The notes: generated from the sequence alone by a model not told the origin. Positions 23,971 to 35,444 are shown, counted from the first letter of the stretch. The stretch: 64,000 nt of DNA from Liolophura sinensis (GCF_032854445.1 NC_088303.1:10115501-10179500); one strand, 5' to 3'. Translations and numbers: made by a program.

Positions 23971-25970
23971 CTCAAAGAAGGTAAAACTGTGGCAGTGACG
24001 AGGGAGTGGGGAATACAAATCACTTGTCACAGCCCAGGACTAAACCGGAGTCTTATGCACAGATATTTTTAATGAATGAATTTTAAAGGAACGAAGCACA
24101 TTGAGTTGCTTGAGTTCATATATACTGGGTAAAGGAAACCTTCCTTGTATTCTGTTGAAAGGAACGTAAAAGTACAATAAAAATTAAATAGATAAGCTAT
24201 AATAAACTGGATTTGAACCTGAGATTGCCATGTAGTATGCGCAATGGACCTAGTACCTAAACCAGTGGAAAGAAAGGATACATTGTTTCAGATGCCTGCA
24301 CTTTTGTATTGTACCTTTTGATTAACTGTTGATAGTTTATTAGCAGACAAAAATGATACACTGCTGCAAATTTGTTTCGTCATGGCGTGCTCCACTGTAG
24401 TGAAGATCCCATGTTAAGTGAGCTGGAGAAGGAAATCTGTCCTTTTCATCTAAGGCTTTTATCCTCTAATTCTAGAAAACATTAAAAAAATCTGCAGGAA
24501 AATACATATTGGTAGGGGTTTAGATTTGTTCACATACGTATGAACGGCCAGATCACGGGCAACAAATTGGTGCAAGCCCAATCATTCTAGCGTTATATCT
24601 TTAATTATATAGAGCAACGTGTGATTTCTTCAAAATGTCCAATATCCGGAATTAAAACTGAACCTGATGCGTTTTACAGTATTGGGAGAAGCACAATGGA
24701 GCTTGGCAAAGAAAGCATAGCATAAAATGGCCTTCTGTCTAGTAGTTTACGTCAGAAAAGCAATCGGAGATTTTCATGGTTTTTTACATCTTCAAGGTGA
24801 AGGTTGGTGATGTCAGACCGGAGGGCGCTTTTCAGAAACTTGTCTGACAAAGTCGTGTTAATGCCTAATGTCACTGGGTAAATGAATATAAATAATGTAT
24901 AATAATAAACGCCAAAATAATGGCGGAACTTGGCTAATTCTTTGTATCTGGAAGGTCACGCATACAAATGGCATTCATAACTAATTACTTTCTAAATAAA
25001 TAATTGTTGCTGTTACTACAGCCATTAGTATGTCCTCAAAGGGAAACGTTATGAACCCTCGGGGAATAATCAGTAGTAAATGAGCTTAAAGGATTTGTAA
25101 AATGGGGTTATTAGTTAGATTTGCCATCAGTAATATGGACAAAACTGCGGTGCAGGGGGTTTACCATTTCATGCGGTATGTATTTGTCGGTCTGTTTTGT
25201 CAGATGAGTCAATTGTTGCGAATTACGAATAGCTTTTTAAAGCTTTATCAATATATCAATCATTATGAATGACTCATTGGCTTTTTGTCAAAGCAAGATA
25301 TAAAAGCGCAGACAAAACAATGAACACTGAATTATTTTTATTATTTGCGGGTTTAAGCTTTGTTTTATTAAATCTTGAATTAATTAACTACTCCCACACT
25401 TTTTGTACAGTTCTGTGTATCGTTTCAGAGATTATCATTCCCAAGTTACCTGCCAGCGATGGCATGTGCTAGTAACATGGAGTATTTTGATTTGGTGAGA
25501 AGGAATCGATATGTTAAATTTGTACCCGGTATGCATAATCAAAGAAACAACTGCGGAGATAAAAGCATATTTCCTGTTTCATTCGTTGTTTTTTTTGGTT
25601 AGAAACCTTTATAGTTTCCTCAATTTTAAGTATTATATCAAATGTATTAATGATTCTTTGTCACAAGTTAGTTTAACAATTGTGTACATATCTGAGACGG
25701 TGTGTCAGGAAGAAACGACCACATGTGGTCTGGTCAGTGGCGGACACGGTTCGCAGGACAATAATAGGTGACAACAATGTACGTTGACAGGTCAAAATGC
25801 ATGACAACTGAGGAAAACGTAATCAGTTTCAGGCATCGACAAAGTTTTAATTAAAATGCTTAATTCTGTACTTATGACACGGAGCTCATTATGCAAGAGC
25901 TGTGATGGAGGTCTGGATGTCGTGCACTGGTGAGATAAAATCGTCGTTCTTAGGCAGTATTTACTCTTAC
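23971..25970. other. No recognised feature
   Basis: AT-rich single-copy DNA. Plus-strand ORFs at 25269-25472 and 25511-25771 are hydrophobic, AT-driven and without splice support. A minus-strand open stretch ending in GGCAG|GTAACTT near 25450 lacks any upstream AG acceptor. Confidence 0.5.
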
Positions 25971-26053
25971 CTTCCTTTCCATGTAACACAACCGTGTTAT
26001 CGATTAATGCCATGGAATTAGCTTTGTGACTGTTTGTGGCTACAGTCCTTATT
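25971..26053 (-). CDS. Gene B, candidate exon (phase 2 to 1)
   Basis: Minus strand: ACTACTTTGTGACAG| acceptor, 83 nt, then GGAAG|GTAAGAGT donor. One open frame, IRTVATNSHKANSMALIDN followed by TVVLHGKE, starting after one base and ending with one. The start phase fits the end phase of the exon at 26867-27041: the split codon AG+A gives Arg. Composition is protein-like. The family is not recognised. Gene B appears to run right to left from beyond 29439. Confidence 0.45.
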
Positions 26054-26433
26054 CTGTCACAAAGTAGTTAACGACCACAGCCCGCTAACAATTACTAACA
26101 CTAGACTGATCACATGATACAGCACTGGTTGCGCAGGCTAAGCCACTCCAACAAACTAAATCATTCAGCTCATAAGTTGTTTCTGGACATGGTGGAATAA
26201 GGAAATCGTCCTTTGTCAGCTTGAGCATCGATATTCTGAATATGATTAATCGGATTAAATGTAATAAAATTATATAAGATTCTAAGCACGATTTTTGCGG
26301 TATCCTTTTTTTGTGCATTTATTTCTATTGACTCAAGGTAAGAAAAGAGCCATCGTTTGTAGGTCTCGATATGGCAGCAGTAACTAGGCACCAGTACTGG
26401 GGTCAACATAAAACATTTATTTTAGTGTGTGTT

Positions 26434-26461
26434 GGGGGGTGGGGGTGAGCGTGGGGGTGGG
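26434..26461 (+). other. G-rich tract, G-quadruplex-capable
   Basis: GGGGGGTGGGGGTGAGCG followed by TGGGGGTGGG: four G-runs of three or more with short loops. It lies in the putative intron between gene B exons. Confidence 0.6.
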
Positions 26462-26866
26462 AGCTGCTACATCTTTTAGTTTTCATATGGGTGAAAACGT
26501 TTTTAATTCTGAACTGGATGAGAAAGGTGGAAGAGTTTTCAGCTAGGTGGAAACACAGGTGATGTCAACTGCCTCGTCTTCCCTCGGAATAGCAAAAAGG
26601 TGTTGGGAATGTATGGTGATCCATATCCGACATCTAAAATTTAATTTTTTGTAAGGTTTTCTTTCCCTTGGTGGAAACCCGTATACACATTAATTCGGAG
26701 AATCAGACAAACGAGTGGAACATGTAGGTATAAGAAGACCTAGCCCGGTCATTCGAACTTTCTAGCCGGCTGGGTTGAGATCTCCATTCTGACAGGTCAT
26801 GTGAAACACCATATGATTTTGTTCAATCAGAATAATCGAAGATCTTTGTCCTTCCTTGTAACTTAC

Positions 26867-27041
26867 CTCCGATATAACATGAAACGACCCTGGCGTTCCA
26901 GATTAAGCACTGGACAATCTTGCTTTACAGTGTTGATAGCGTTGATAAGTTTATGTGCTTTGTTTTTTTGAAACATGTTGCAAAATTCGTCAAGATCTAT
27001 AATCACACAACTGCGTACCAAAGTACCCTGGAGGAGCAAGT
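26867..27041 (-). CDS. Gene B, candidate exon (phase 1 to 2)
   Basis: Minus strand: GATGTTCCCCGCAG| acceptor, 175 nt, CGGAG|GTAAGTTA donor. Open frame LLLQGTLVRSCVIIDLDEFC, then NMFQKNKAHKLINAINTV and CPVLNLERQGRFMLYR. Starts after two bases, matching the phase-1 end of the exon at 29308-29439, and ends in phase 2, matching the next exon. A second acceptor, GCTCCTCCAG|, would start it in phase 0 at 27027. Mixed alpha/beta composition, no membrane segment. No family recognised. A long ORF on the opposite strand (26975-27328) looks like a shadow. Confidence 0.45.
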
Positions 27042-27483
27042 CTGCGGGGAACATCATGTTATGTTATTTATTGTTGACAGTACAGCAAGACGTGATAGAA
27101 AAGTTTACAATGAGCGCACATTCTAGTATTGGTATTAGGTCTAACGTCAAAACACCTTCGCTACCCAAGTACCCAGCAGTAGATTTAAAACTAAGAATCT
27201 GTTATCTTTTTACATTACCGATTTTCTCGTTTGCACTAGATGCTTGTCTTTCCAATCGCCAGAACTCACGATCCCAGTCTGGGAAAGGACATCTCCGAGA
27301 TTATCCACAACCCTCGCATGATTGTTAAGGTGGAGTTACAAGAAGTTTGTTGGAGAACTCTTACCTTCCGTCAGTGTCTTTTACTTGGGTTTATCATGTG
27401 GTGACGTGTGAATCAATTTGGGAAGCGGAATGTATATCTAGTCAAGACCCTTTAACGTGTTATCATATAACTACTACTTTACA

Positions 27484-28380
27484 ATACAGGTACAAATACA
27501 ACTGTAAAATATAGTTATATATACAACTGGAAAATATAGTTATAAATACAACCACACAATACAGGCATAAATACAACTACACAATGCAGGTATAAGTACA
27601 ACTATACAATACAAGTATAAATACAACTGTACAATACAGGTATAAATAAAACTACACAATACAGGTAAAAAGACAGCTACACAATACAGTAATAAATACA
27701 ATTGCACAATGCTGGCATAAATGCAACTACACAATACAGGTATCATACAGTTATAAGGACAACAACACAACACAGGTATATGTACAACTACGCCATACAG
27801 TCATAAATACAGGTACACAATACACGTATAAAAAGAACTGTACAATACAGGTATAAATACAACAACACAATACAGGTATAAGTACAGCTACACAATACAG
27901 GTATAAATACAACTACACAATACAGGGATTAGGGCAACTGCACAATACAGGTAAATAATGAGTTACACAATACAGGTATAAGTACAACTACACAATTCAG
28001 GTATAAGTACAACTACACAATTCATGTATGAGTACAACTACACAATACAGACATAAATACAACTACACTATATAGGTATAAAACAGCTATAAGGACAACT
28101 GCACAACACAGGTATAAGTACAACTACACAACACAGGTAAAAATACAGGTAAACAATACAGGTGAGAGTACAGCTACACAATTCGGTTATAAATACAACA
28201 ACACAATACAGGTATAAACACAACTGTAAAATACAGGTATCAGTACTACAACTAAACCATACTGTAATAAGTACAACTGCACAATACAGGCATAAATACA
28301 ATTACACAATACAGGTATAGATACAACACTGCACAATACAGTACTACTACTACGCAATGCAGTTGTAAATACAGCCACAC
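27484..28380. repeat. 25-bp minisatellite, about 35 units
   Basis: Tandem copies of a 25-bp unit close to ACACAATACAGGTATAAATA plus CAACT, with many substitutions and small indels. All three minus-strand frames stay open over long distances because the unit lacks their stop codons. The resulting Val/Leu/Cys/Tyr-rich ORFs at 27540-27773, 28068-28301 and 28187-28495 are artefacts. Confidence 0.95.
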
Positions 28381-28535
28381 AAGAAGTGCAATGCACTCTT
28401 TTTCCCACAGAAGCGAATACGGCGAAAGAAACGCTTACGTTTGAACGAGGACCTATTTGTGTAACAATACTGCGCAAAAGGCAGCTAAGCCACACTACTG
28501 TTTTAACTACGCATTATACATCACACCGCCCTTGT

Positions 28536-28696
28536 TATACATCTTGTTGTCTGTCAGCAACCTGTGAATGGTCGTGGGTTTCCCTCGGGCTCTGCCCGGT
28601 TTCCTCCCACCATAATGCTGGCCGCCGTCGTAAGTGAAATATTCTTGACTACGGCGTAAAACACCAATCAAATAAATAAATAAATATACATCTTGT
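28536..28696 (+). mobile_element. 5'-truncated SINE with perfect 12-bp target-site duplication
   Basis: Body about 28548-28684, starting at GTCTGTCAGCAACCTGTG in the middle of the SINE body. It contains GGGCTCTGCCCGG and the tail TTGACTACGGCGTAAAAC plus (AAAT)n. TATACATCTTGT occurs at 28536-28547 and 28685-28696. It inserted about 160 bp past the edge of the 25-bp minisatellite. Confidence 0.93.
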
Positions 28697-29307
28697 CTGC
28701 GAGTTTTATATTATTCAAACAGAGACTTAATGAACAGGCTATGAATGGCATGTGGTCAGTTGTAAATGGCATATGATGACAGTGTGATTTCTACTCCTCT
28801 GTGTTGTAGTTAGCACAGTCTAACCATTATATTCCCAGAGTTGATCATATCACGATGGTTTAGTATTTCAAATACTGCATGGAGAAACGAGATTTAAATA
28901 TGAAAACAGTGATATACGCCATGTCTCCCATTAGATCATGGAAATGTTAGCATTACTTTGACACCATTCCGTGTTTTCATCCATGGGTGACGCTAATCAC
29001 AACTAAACTAACATCTACCTGCGTAAAAAATGTAACTGTTTTATAGAGTTGCAATTCACACATGTAAGATAGCGGATAATTTACGATATGTGTTGATTGC
29101 ACAGTAGCATTGCCTTGTCGTTTTAAATCTGGGCTGCTGGGTATGACCTTAACTCACAGTTATTGTTATAAATAAATCTGAACTTGAGTTATAATATATC
29201 AGATGTAAACCAAGTGGCTTACATGTACATGTGTCACGAGGTAGACGTCACGTGACAAGCTCTAGGCCAATAAGATCGTTGAACACACAAATAATAATTA
29301 GACCTAC
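28697..29307. other. No recognised feature
   Basis: AT-rich single-copy sequence, within a putative intron of gene B. Confidence 0.5.
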
Positions 29308-29439
29308 CTGTAATTTTCTGCAAGATGCAGCTTTTGCTGCCCAGTCTCATCTCCTGTCGTACAGTTGATTTGGACGACTGTGAAACGGTATTAGCTGACG
29401 TGCAGGGCATGCGCTCATGCGCTAGGAAAGCATCAGTTC
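29308..29439 (-). CDS. Gene B, candidate exon (phase 1 to 1)
   Basis: Both splice sites are near consensus on the minus strand: CACTTTCTGGTTGTGCAG| acceptor and AAATTACAG|GTAGGTCT donor, 132 nt apart. Only one frame is open, TDAFLAHERMPCTSANTVSQ followed by SSKSTVRQEMRLGSKSCILQ and KIT. It starts after two bases and ends with one. Symmetric 1-1 exons are common in extracellular modular proteins, but nothing here identifies a domain. No family recognised. This is the best-supported internal exon in the window. Confidence 0.5.
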
Positions 29440-30559
29440 CTGCACAACCAGAAAGTGGGTTTAAGGTTGGAAATCCCAAAGTCTGTTTCTAAAAAGCCAG
29501 ATGTACAGTACACAATAAGCTAAATGTTAAGGCCGGCAACATCACCGGTCGCAACTTGATAAGTACAAATGAATTAATACCATAAGGTTAGCCTAAGTAT
29601 ACAAATGCCAAGTATGTGTAGAATGATCCAGTTGTTGCAGAGTACATTGTTCCTAGTAGGGGAGTTTCGATTTTAAACTCTTTCATTGGTGAAGGTAGAA
29701 AAACTCTATCATGTGACCTGTCAGAAATGTTAGGCAACAATTTTTGATCACATTCACAATGTGAAAAAGTGTCATGAAAGGTAACTCAGAGTAGACAAAT
29801 GATAAAGGAAATTGAGAATCTGAACGTCTGTGAACTTGAGGATATCCTAATCGAAAGAGGAGGCATTTGTGAAAAAGGGTAAGACAGGTGATCACTAAAT
29901 CAACTTCAACAAAGTTTGCCTGACATTTTTCACCTTTCACATGACACAGTAAGACTGTTTTCACCTTTGACCACAAAACAGTTCCCACTCGAAACCCTCC
30001 TGTTAAACTTGAAAAAAGCTTATCTAGCGGTTGCAGTTATGTAAAGCGAGCGTAAAGAGCGGTACATACCCTGTAACAAATAGACACAGAAAGACATGGA
30101 TATATAGAGAGTGGTAAATTGTATTCATTTATGTAATATCCAGCTGTCTGCTGCTTTGATCTCGAGACGCTCATTGATCCATTGATAAGTTAATACGATC
30201 ACCAAGTAAAAGAAGGGATATGTGTAACCTGGACCGCATACGGCAACTTCCTGGCTGAGAGATCAGCTACATAGCAGTTTATACCACTAACTCCTCAGCT
30301 CTTACCCGGTTCCTCAGCCTATGCGCCGGACTGTCATCACGATATCGAACAATGTTCGGTTTGTTGTGAAGATCGGACAAATGTCTTGAATACGTTGAGC
30401 AAATACCAAGATGAATGGTTAATTGGCTCAGACATTTATTTTACTTTATTCTGTTTGAGCAGAGTTTTGCCAGGGAACACAGTTATGCCTTATTACGAAG
30501 CCCTTGTTAATAAACGGACATTTCATTTTATGCAGTGGTATAGTATGTCACCATAAAAG
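29440..30559. other. No recognised feature
   Basis: AT-rich single-copy DNA. A 101-codon minus ORF at 29683-29988 has one good acceptor (CTCCTCTTTCGATTAG) but no usable donor. Confidence 0.5.
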
Positions 30560-31535
30560 CAAGGCAGATTTAACTTATATTGGTTTGCAATGCTGTTATA
30601 AATACAAAGAAGATATAATTTAAGGTGGCTTACTAAATACAAGGGAGATATAACTTATGGTGGTTCATTAAATACAAGGAAGAGTGAGTGAGTGCTTCTG
30701 GTTTAACGTCGTACTTAACAATTTTTCAGTCATATGATGACGAAGGGATCCTTAGAGTGCATGTAATGTGCCTCCTTGTTGCAGGACGGATTTCCACCGC
30801 TCTATCTAGTGCTGCTTCACTGGTATACTATGGTGCCTTACTTGCCTTACTTACACTTACTTGCCTTTCCGAAGGCAAGTAAGCCCCCCCTGCCCAAGCC
30901 ATTATACTGATACGGGTCAACCAGTCGTTGCACTATCCCCTTCATGCTGAATGCCAAGCGAGGAAGTTTCAACTTCCTCTTTTAAGGTCTTAGGTGTGAC
31001 TCGACCCAAGATTGACCATGGATCTACAGCCCCCATGGCGGATACTCCACCAACTGAGCTATCCGGTCGGCGTGGTTCGAGAACTCATTCAGAGAATAGA
31101 GGCTTGAAGGAAAGGCCTTGTATAACCAAGCAAAAAGTTTATGTTCTCTGCGTGAACACTTGGTTAGGCAGCATGATTTAAGCATCGTAAATCATGCAAT
31201 ATGCCATGTTCTCAATTAAATCACACGTTGTACTTTAAATTCGACTGCTTTAATGTTGATTTCCATACACCACAGAGGTTCGTTCTTGAAGCAGCCAGAT
31301 CCTAATACTGACATATTTAAGGTGCTTCCTCACTTGAACACCATGACCTAGCATGTAAAAAGACATCTCACCCAATCACGTTCCATAAAGACACGTAGCT
31401 GAGCATTACACAAATCTACACATACACGCCCTACCAACTGAGCTATCGGGGCCGGATAAGGGAGACATAACTTATGTTAGTTGAAATGCGGCTATAAATA
31501 CAACGGACATTTAACCATTGCTGGTTATAAAAAAT
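30560..31535. repeat. 37-bp minisatellite interrupted by the long dispersed element
   Basis: Units close to AAATACAAGGAAGATATAAC plus TTATGGTGGTTCATT, about four copies at 30560-30682. The pattern resumes at 31460 (AAGGGAGACATAACTTATG) and fades by 31535. The dispersed element at 30682-31459 lies between the two halves. Confidence 0.75.
30682..31459 (-). mobile_element. Long dispersed element with two tRNA-like heads, copy 2
   Basis: Same layout as copy 1 at 18.8 kb: a (GAGT)n tail on the left, the TTTAACGTCGTACTTAAC block, GATACGGGTCAACCAGTC, then a minus-strand tRNA-like region at about 31020-31075 (CCGGATAGCTCAGTTGGTGG, GGTCAATCTTGGG). It continues with shared sequence to AAAGACACGTAGCTGAGC. 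At the right end, 31424-31459, the minus strand reads GGCCCCGATAGCTCAGTTGG, a second A-box-like head that copy 1 lacks. The whole may be a dimeric SINE or one SINE inserted beside another. AAGGAAGA and AAGGGAGA at the two ends may be target duplications, but they also belong to the host minisatellite. Confidence 0.75.
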
Positions 31536-32133
31536 TAAAAGAAAACTGATGATTGTACATGTGCAAGCAGAATAGTTTTTTCGTTTTTAGATAATCTACT
31601 TATCTTGATAAGCGCCATGCACATGTAAATGACATGAAACATGCTAAATATTTGGGAATCAAGGCGGTAGCTGAACCAATAAATAGGTCAGACATGTGCT
31701 TACCTAAATCTGCCTTTTTACTGTGCTAACACATAGGGAAGGGCCAGTGGTTTGTGTGCCAGCATGGTGTTTTCTGGGAAGGGAAGTTTTACGAGAGCAG
31801 GGGGTATTCCTCCGACAGGGCGACAAGGATTACCTCCCCTTTCTATCTACCTGCCTTGGTTCCATTCCTCGTGATAGAAGTATTTTATTGTATTATATTG
31901 AACGTGTGAGATTGATTTAATTCTTCATAAAATAATTTCTACCGCGTGCTTTCGTCGCTGATTTGACGACGCTAGGTTTAGAGATGTGAAGAACCTTGTT
32001 GGGATGTAGATAAATCCCGTACTTCTCCAGATACCTGACAAGCATAGACACAGCCGCATACATCAGTTTTACGGCATAAATGGGATGCAGCAAATTATCA
32101 TTATGCACTCGGCACGAAACAGCTGTTATAGTT
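31536..32133. other. No recognised feature
   Basis: AT-rich single-copy DNA with a strong minus-strand donor near 31702 (TTTAG|GTAAGC). The only exon it could bound is 22 nt, too short to call. Confidence 0.5.
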
Positions 32134-32985
32134 ATAGTTAATTTCTTTCATAGAGTCGTCTATATTCAACTGTCTGTAAAATCAGTCTCACTCGCTATCA
32201 AAATTGCCTTTAGCCAGTGTCACGTAACAACCCAAGCTCCACACATTGATACGTTGGGCGGCTATAGAGAGCGAAGAAATTGCAGTTAGAATACTTTTTC
32301 TAATCCTTAATGTTACAGTTCATGTGCTCTGTTTCGACGACAAGAACGAGCTGCCTCGGGTGACCTCATAACTATTAAAAAACCAGTGGAATGCTGGATA
32401 TTGGGCGGAGTTTGGAAGAAGGGTAACACCAGTTACATGAACGGCTGTTGACTTTACTGTAAACCCTGTTTCTGTCTCTGTCATGCTTGAAACTGTTTAC
32501 ACGTTTTAGTATAATATAACCTTACTAAGTGAATTTTACTTTATCTCTTGAAGTATATGATTTCACTGCGGTATGGTTTTAGAGATGGACATTAGGAAAT
32601 TAAAGCGATCTAGTTATTCGCAGAGACAGTAGAGTAGGCTTTGTTGTTGCACGGAGTTTATTTTTAAGCGCTTGTTGGTGCAGCCATTATACAACAAATC
32701 ATTCTCCACGCCCATTGTCCAGCATGCAAGTGGCTTTTAAAAATTATGACGTCACCCTAGGCAATAAGTTCTTGGTGTTGAAACTAAGCTTATGGAATTT
32801 AACATTATGAATTAGAAACAGTATTCTAACTGCAATTTCTTTGTAATAATATAGATGCCCAACGTATCAATGTGTAGAGCTTGGGCTGTTACGTGGCACT
32901 GACACAAAGGCAATTTTGGTAGCGAGTGTAACTGATGCCAGACAGACAGCTGAACATAGACGACTCTCAGAAAGAAATAGACTAT
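32134..32985. mobile_element. Large foldback element, arms of about 280 bp
   Basis: Left arm 32134-32415 and right arm about 32700-32985 are reverse complements at roughly 75-85% by eye, around a 284-bp loop. Matching blocks include TTGATACGTTGGGC/GCCCAACGTATCAA, GAGTCGTCTAT/ATAGACGACTC, GAATACTTTTTCTAAT/ATTAGAAACAGTATTC and GGGTGACCTCATAA/TTATGACGTCACCC. No ORF of note lies in the loop. It resembles a non-autonomous transposon with long terminal inverted repeats, or an inverted duplication. No clear target-site duplication was seen. Confidence 0.8.
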
Positions 32986-33201
32986 CACACATATCTAAAA
33001 TGGAGCTCTTCTTCATCATCTAAACCATAACTTTACACGTTTTGAGATTACATTCTCTATGGACTTATTTTTCCATTTTGTGTATGCATTGTTCAGCTGA
33101 TATTTTACCTCTAGGAAGGACAAATGCAAAAACAAAGCCCACTACATTGCACAGATGCATCTGTCAACACCGACTCACTAGGGTAAATGTGTATGATGGT
33201 A

Positions 33202-33299
33202 TATACAACCGTCACATGACCAGACAGCATACATGTTGGTGAGCGAGGGAAACACGAGATAGAACACTACGAAAAACTAGGTAAAGATTCAATTTTTAT
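33202..33299 (+). repeat. 98-bp direct repeat, copy 1
   Basis: Shares CACATGACCAGACAGCA, GAAACACGAGATAGAACACT and ACTAGGTAAAGATTCAATTT with the segment at 33841-33939. Copy 1 has a 10-bp deletion and a short replaced stretch near its middle. Confidence 0.85.
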
Positions 33300-33421
33300 G
33301 TTGACATGGACTCACTGTGGTAACGTTAGTATTTCCAAACTGCCCAGGGAAGCAGATTTCCCGAGTGGGTGATATTGTTATGCACATGATGTATTTAACA
33401 TTATGTATTATTCCTCAATGA

Positions 33422-33729
33422 TATACACACCGCTTCGGTTAAAGTGTCCGCCTCGAAGTCAGGAGACCCGGGAATCAAACCAGGGTCAGGTCATACTAAA
33501 GAATTTAAAAATGGTATTTACTGCTGTCTCGCTTGGTGTTCAGCACAGGTTATAGCAAAGAAGAACTGGTTGGCCCCGTGTCGGTATATTGTGACTTAGT
33601 CATGTCTGGTGTCTTCGGCCTGATGCTTCAGTGGCGGCATGGATTCGCCCTGTCTCAAGAAGACACATCATACATGTATGTACACACACCTAATGACTTC
33701 TGGTCTTCATTTGACTGAATAAATAAAAA
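33422..33729 (+). mobile_element. SINE of a second family
   Basis: The tRNA-like head (CGCTTCGGTTAAAGTGTCCG, GGGAATCAAACCAGGGTC) is followed by GGTTGGCCCCGTGTCGG and GGTGTCTTCGGCCTGATGC, ending in AATAAATAAAAAAATG. The body words resemble a repeat I recall from bivalve sequences. It lies between the two 98-bp direct repeats. The ORF at 33533-33718 is not a gene. Confidence 0.65.
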
Positions 33730-33840
33730 AATGTTAATGTAACATGCTATTCTTAGAGTTCATTGCATACGACGTTTTAAAACGTCTAGTTACGGTCCTA
33801 CCGTTCGTTTCTTTTGGTGTTGTAAAGTTATATGATTTTA

Positions 33841-33939
33841 TATACAACCGGCGCCTGGTCACATGACCAGACAGCAACCATGCGTGGGAAACACGAGATA
33901 GAACACTACGAAAAACTAGGTTAAGATTCAATTTTTATA
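33841..33939 (+). repeat. 98-bp direct repeat, copy 2
   Basis: Second copy of the segment at 33202-33299, about 640 bp downstream in the same orientation. Similarity ends on both sides. Confidence 0.85.
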
Positions 33940-35444
33940 CAATATCGTGACATAAGATTTGTATAATATAATTATAAAACAGCTATAGTGTCCAGTTGTT
34001 TACAAGTGCGCTGTGAAGCTACTGTGATTTTGACTGTGTGGAGTTCTGTGATCTTACCTGTTCGTTATGAAATGGTGAAAAGTGAGCATTTGTACAACTT
34101 AAGCAGTATAAATGGCTGGCGTTCATGCAGATAGTTTGTGGTGTGTTGATCTCATGTTCTGTTGGAGTTTTGCACATATCGCGTGTAATTAGTGTTGATG
34201 TATAGCTGCGGATTTTTATTTATTTATTTTTTTACTCTGCAGTCATACGCCGTAGAATACGGATGTGTCAACACTGTTTGATGCTGCTGTCTGATTACCA
34301 TGGTTGCAGCTCTGTTATGTTAGGGGTAAGTGATACCTATAGAGTAATGGTACCGCTAGTTTAGACCTTCTAATTTGTACGGTTGCATAATATGTTACAC
34401 AGTTACAAAGTAACGTAGGTACGTTATGAAGTAGTATAATAAGTGCTTTAGGGGGAATGTATGTTAATTGTATTGATTATTGGATTTTTATGCAAATGTT
34501 CAAAGTGTATTCCAAGTGCCGTGTTCTAGGACGCCTAGGGACATCAGACAGCGTTGCTGCAATGTAATAGCAAGCGGTAATAATTTCTACATTTTTCAAG
34601 TACCGCTTTGTTTCGAAACGATTCGGGTATCAGTTTCCTTTGACGTTGTTAGTTCTACAGTTTGTGCTGTTCTCTGCATATAGTTATTATTTGCACCTGT
34701 TACTCTTCAAGCGTTATTGATACCTGTTTCTGTTGTAACACTGGTAATATCTGTTTTTCTTACAGCGTTAGAGATGTTAATCGAAACAAACATTTTCACG
34801 AGATTTGGCGGATTTTGGCAGACCAGTTAACGAGTGAATATTAATTATAGCAACACTGATTTTACAACTGTGTATTTTATTAATTGTATTTAGTATATGT
34901 ATTGATCACATAATTAGGCAGAGTATATCCAGTGTCAATTGAATCCGCCACTTTACTGTAATAGGCAGTTTGCGTGAGAAAATAAAAAAAACATTAGCGT
35001 AAAATATAAAAACTAATAAAAGGCAAGTAAATATGAAGGGAGGAAACATACAACGAGTAGAGAAAATAATGGCTCAGAACACAATGAAACTAAAAAGGAG
35101 GATAATCAGAACTAAGTTAGTATAGTTTAATGTTGTAATGACAGCTGACGTCATTCATGTACCCAAGAAGATCCCAGTTTCCACTACAAGTCATCATTGA
35201 ACTTTATTGTGTATTCTAGGACACATTCAGAATTGACTTATGTACTCTGAACATGAATCCTGGACAAGACAAATCGGAGCAATTGTGCATCAACATTTGC
35301 CTTGAATCAGGCATATCTACTGACAGCGTGTAAAGTAACACAGAGGAAACCCGTTTAATATTAAGGGAGATAACTCGCTTATTATAACGAAATATACAAT
35401 TATGCGTTGTGTAGCCGTCAGTAAGTTTCTCACGCCCATACTGA
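33940..35444. other. No recognised feature
   Basis: Very AT-rich single-copy DNA. ORFs at 34480-34683 and 34662-34844 have no support. Confidence 0.5.

Noticed and set aside
25450-25540. Protein-like minus-strand stretch before a GTAACTT donor
   Set aside because: No AG acceptor lies between the upstream in-frame stop and the donor except one giving a 19-nt exon.
27540-28495. Membrane-like Val/Leu/Cys/Tyr-rich ORFs
   Set aside because: They come from the 25-bp minisatellite, which lacks stops on the minus strand.
31020-31075. tRNA gene on the minus strand
   Set aside because: A- and B-box-like words are present, but the stems do not pair properly and the same region recurs in the copy at 19.1 kb within a repeat.
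33422-33500. tRNA gene
   Set aside because: A tRNA-like box is present, but no closed cloverleaf could be drawn and a SINE body with A-rich end follows.
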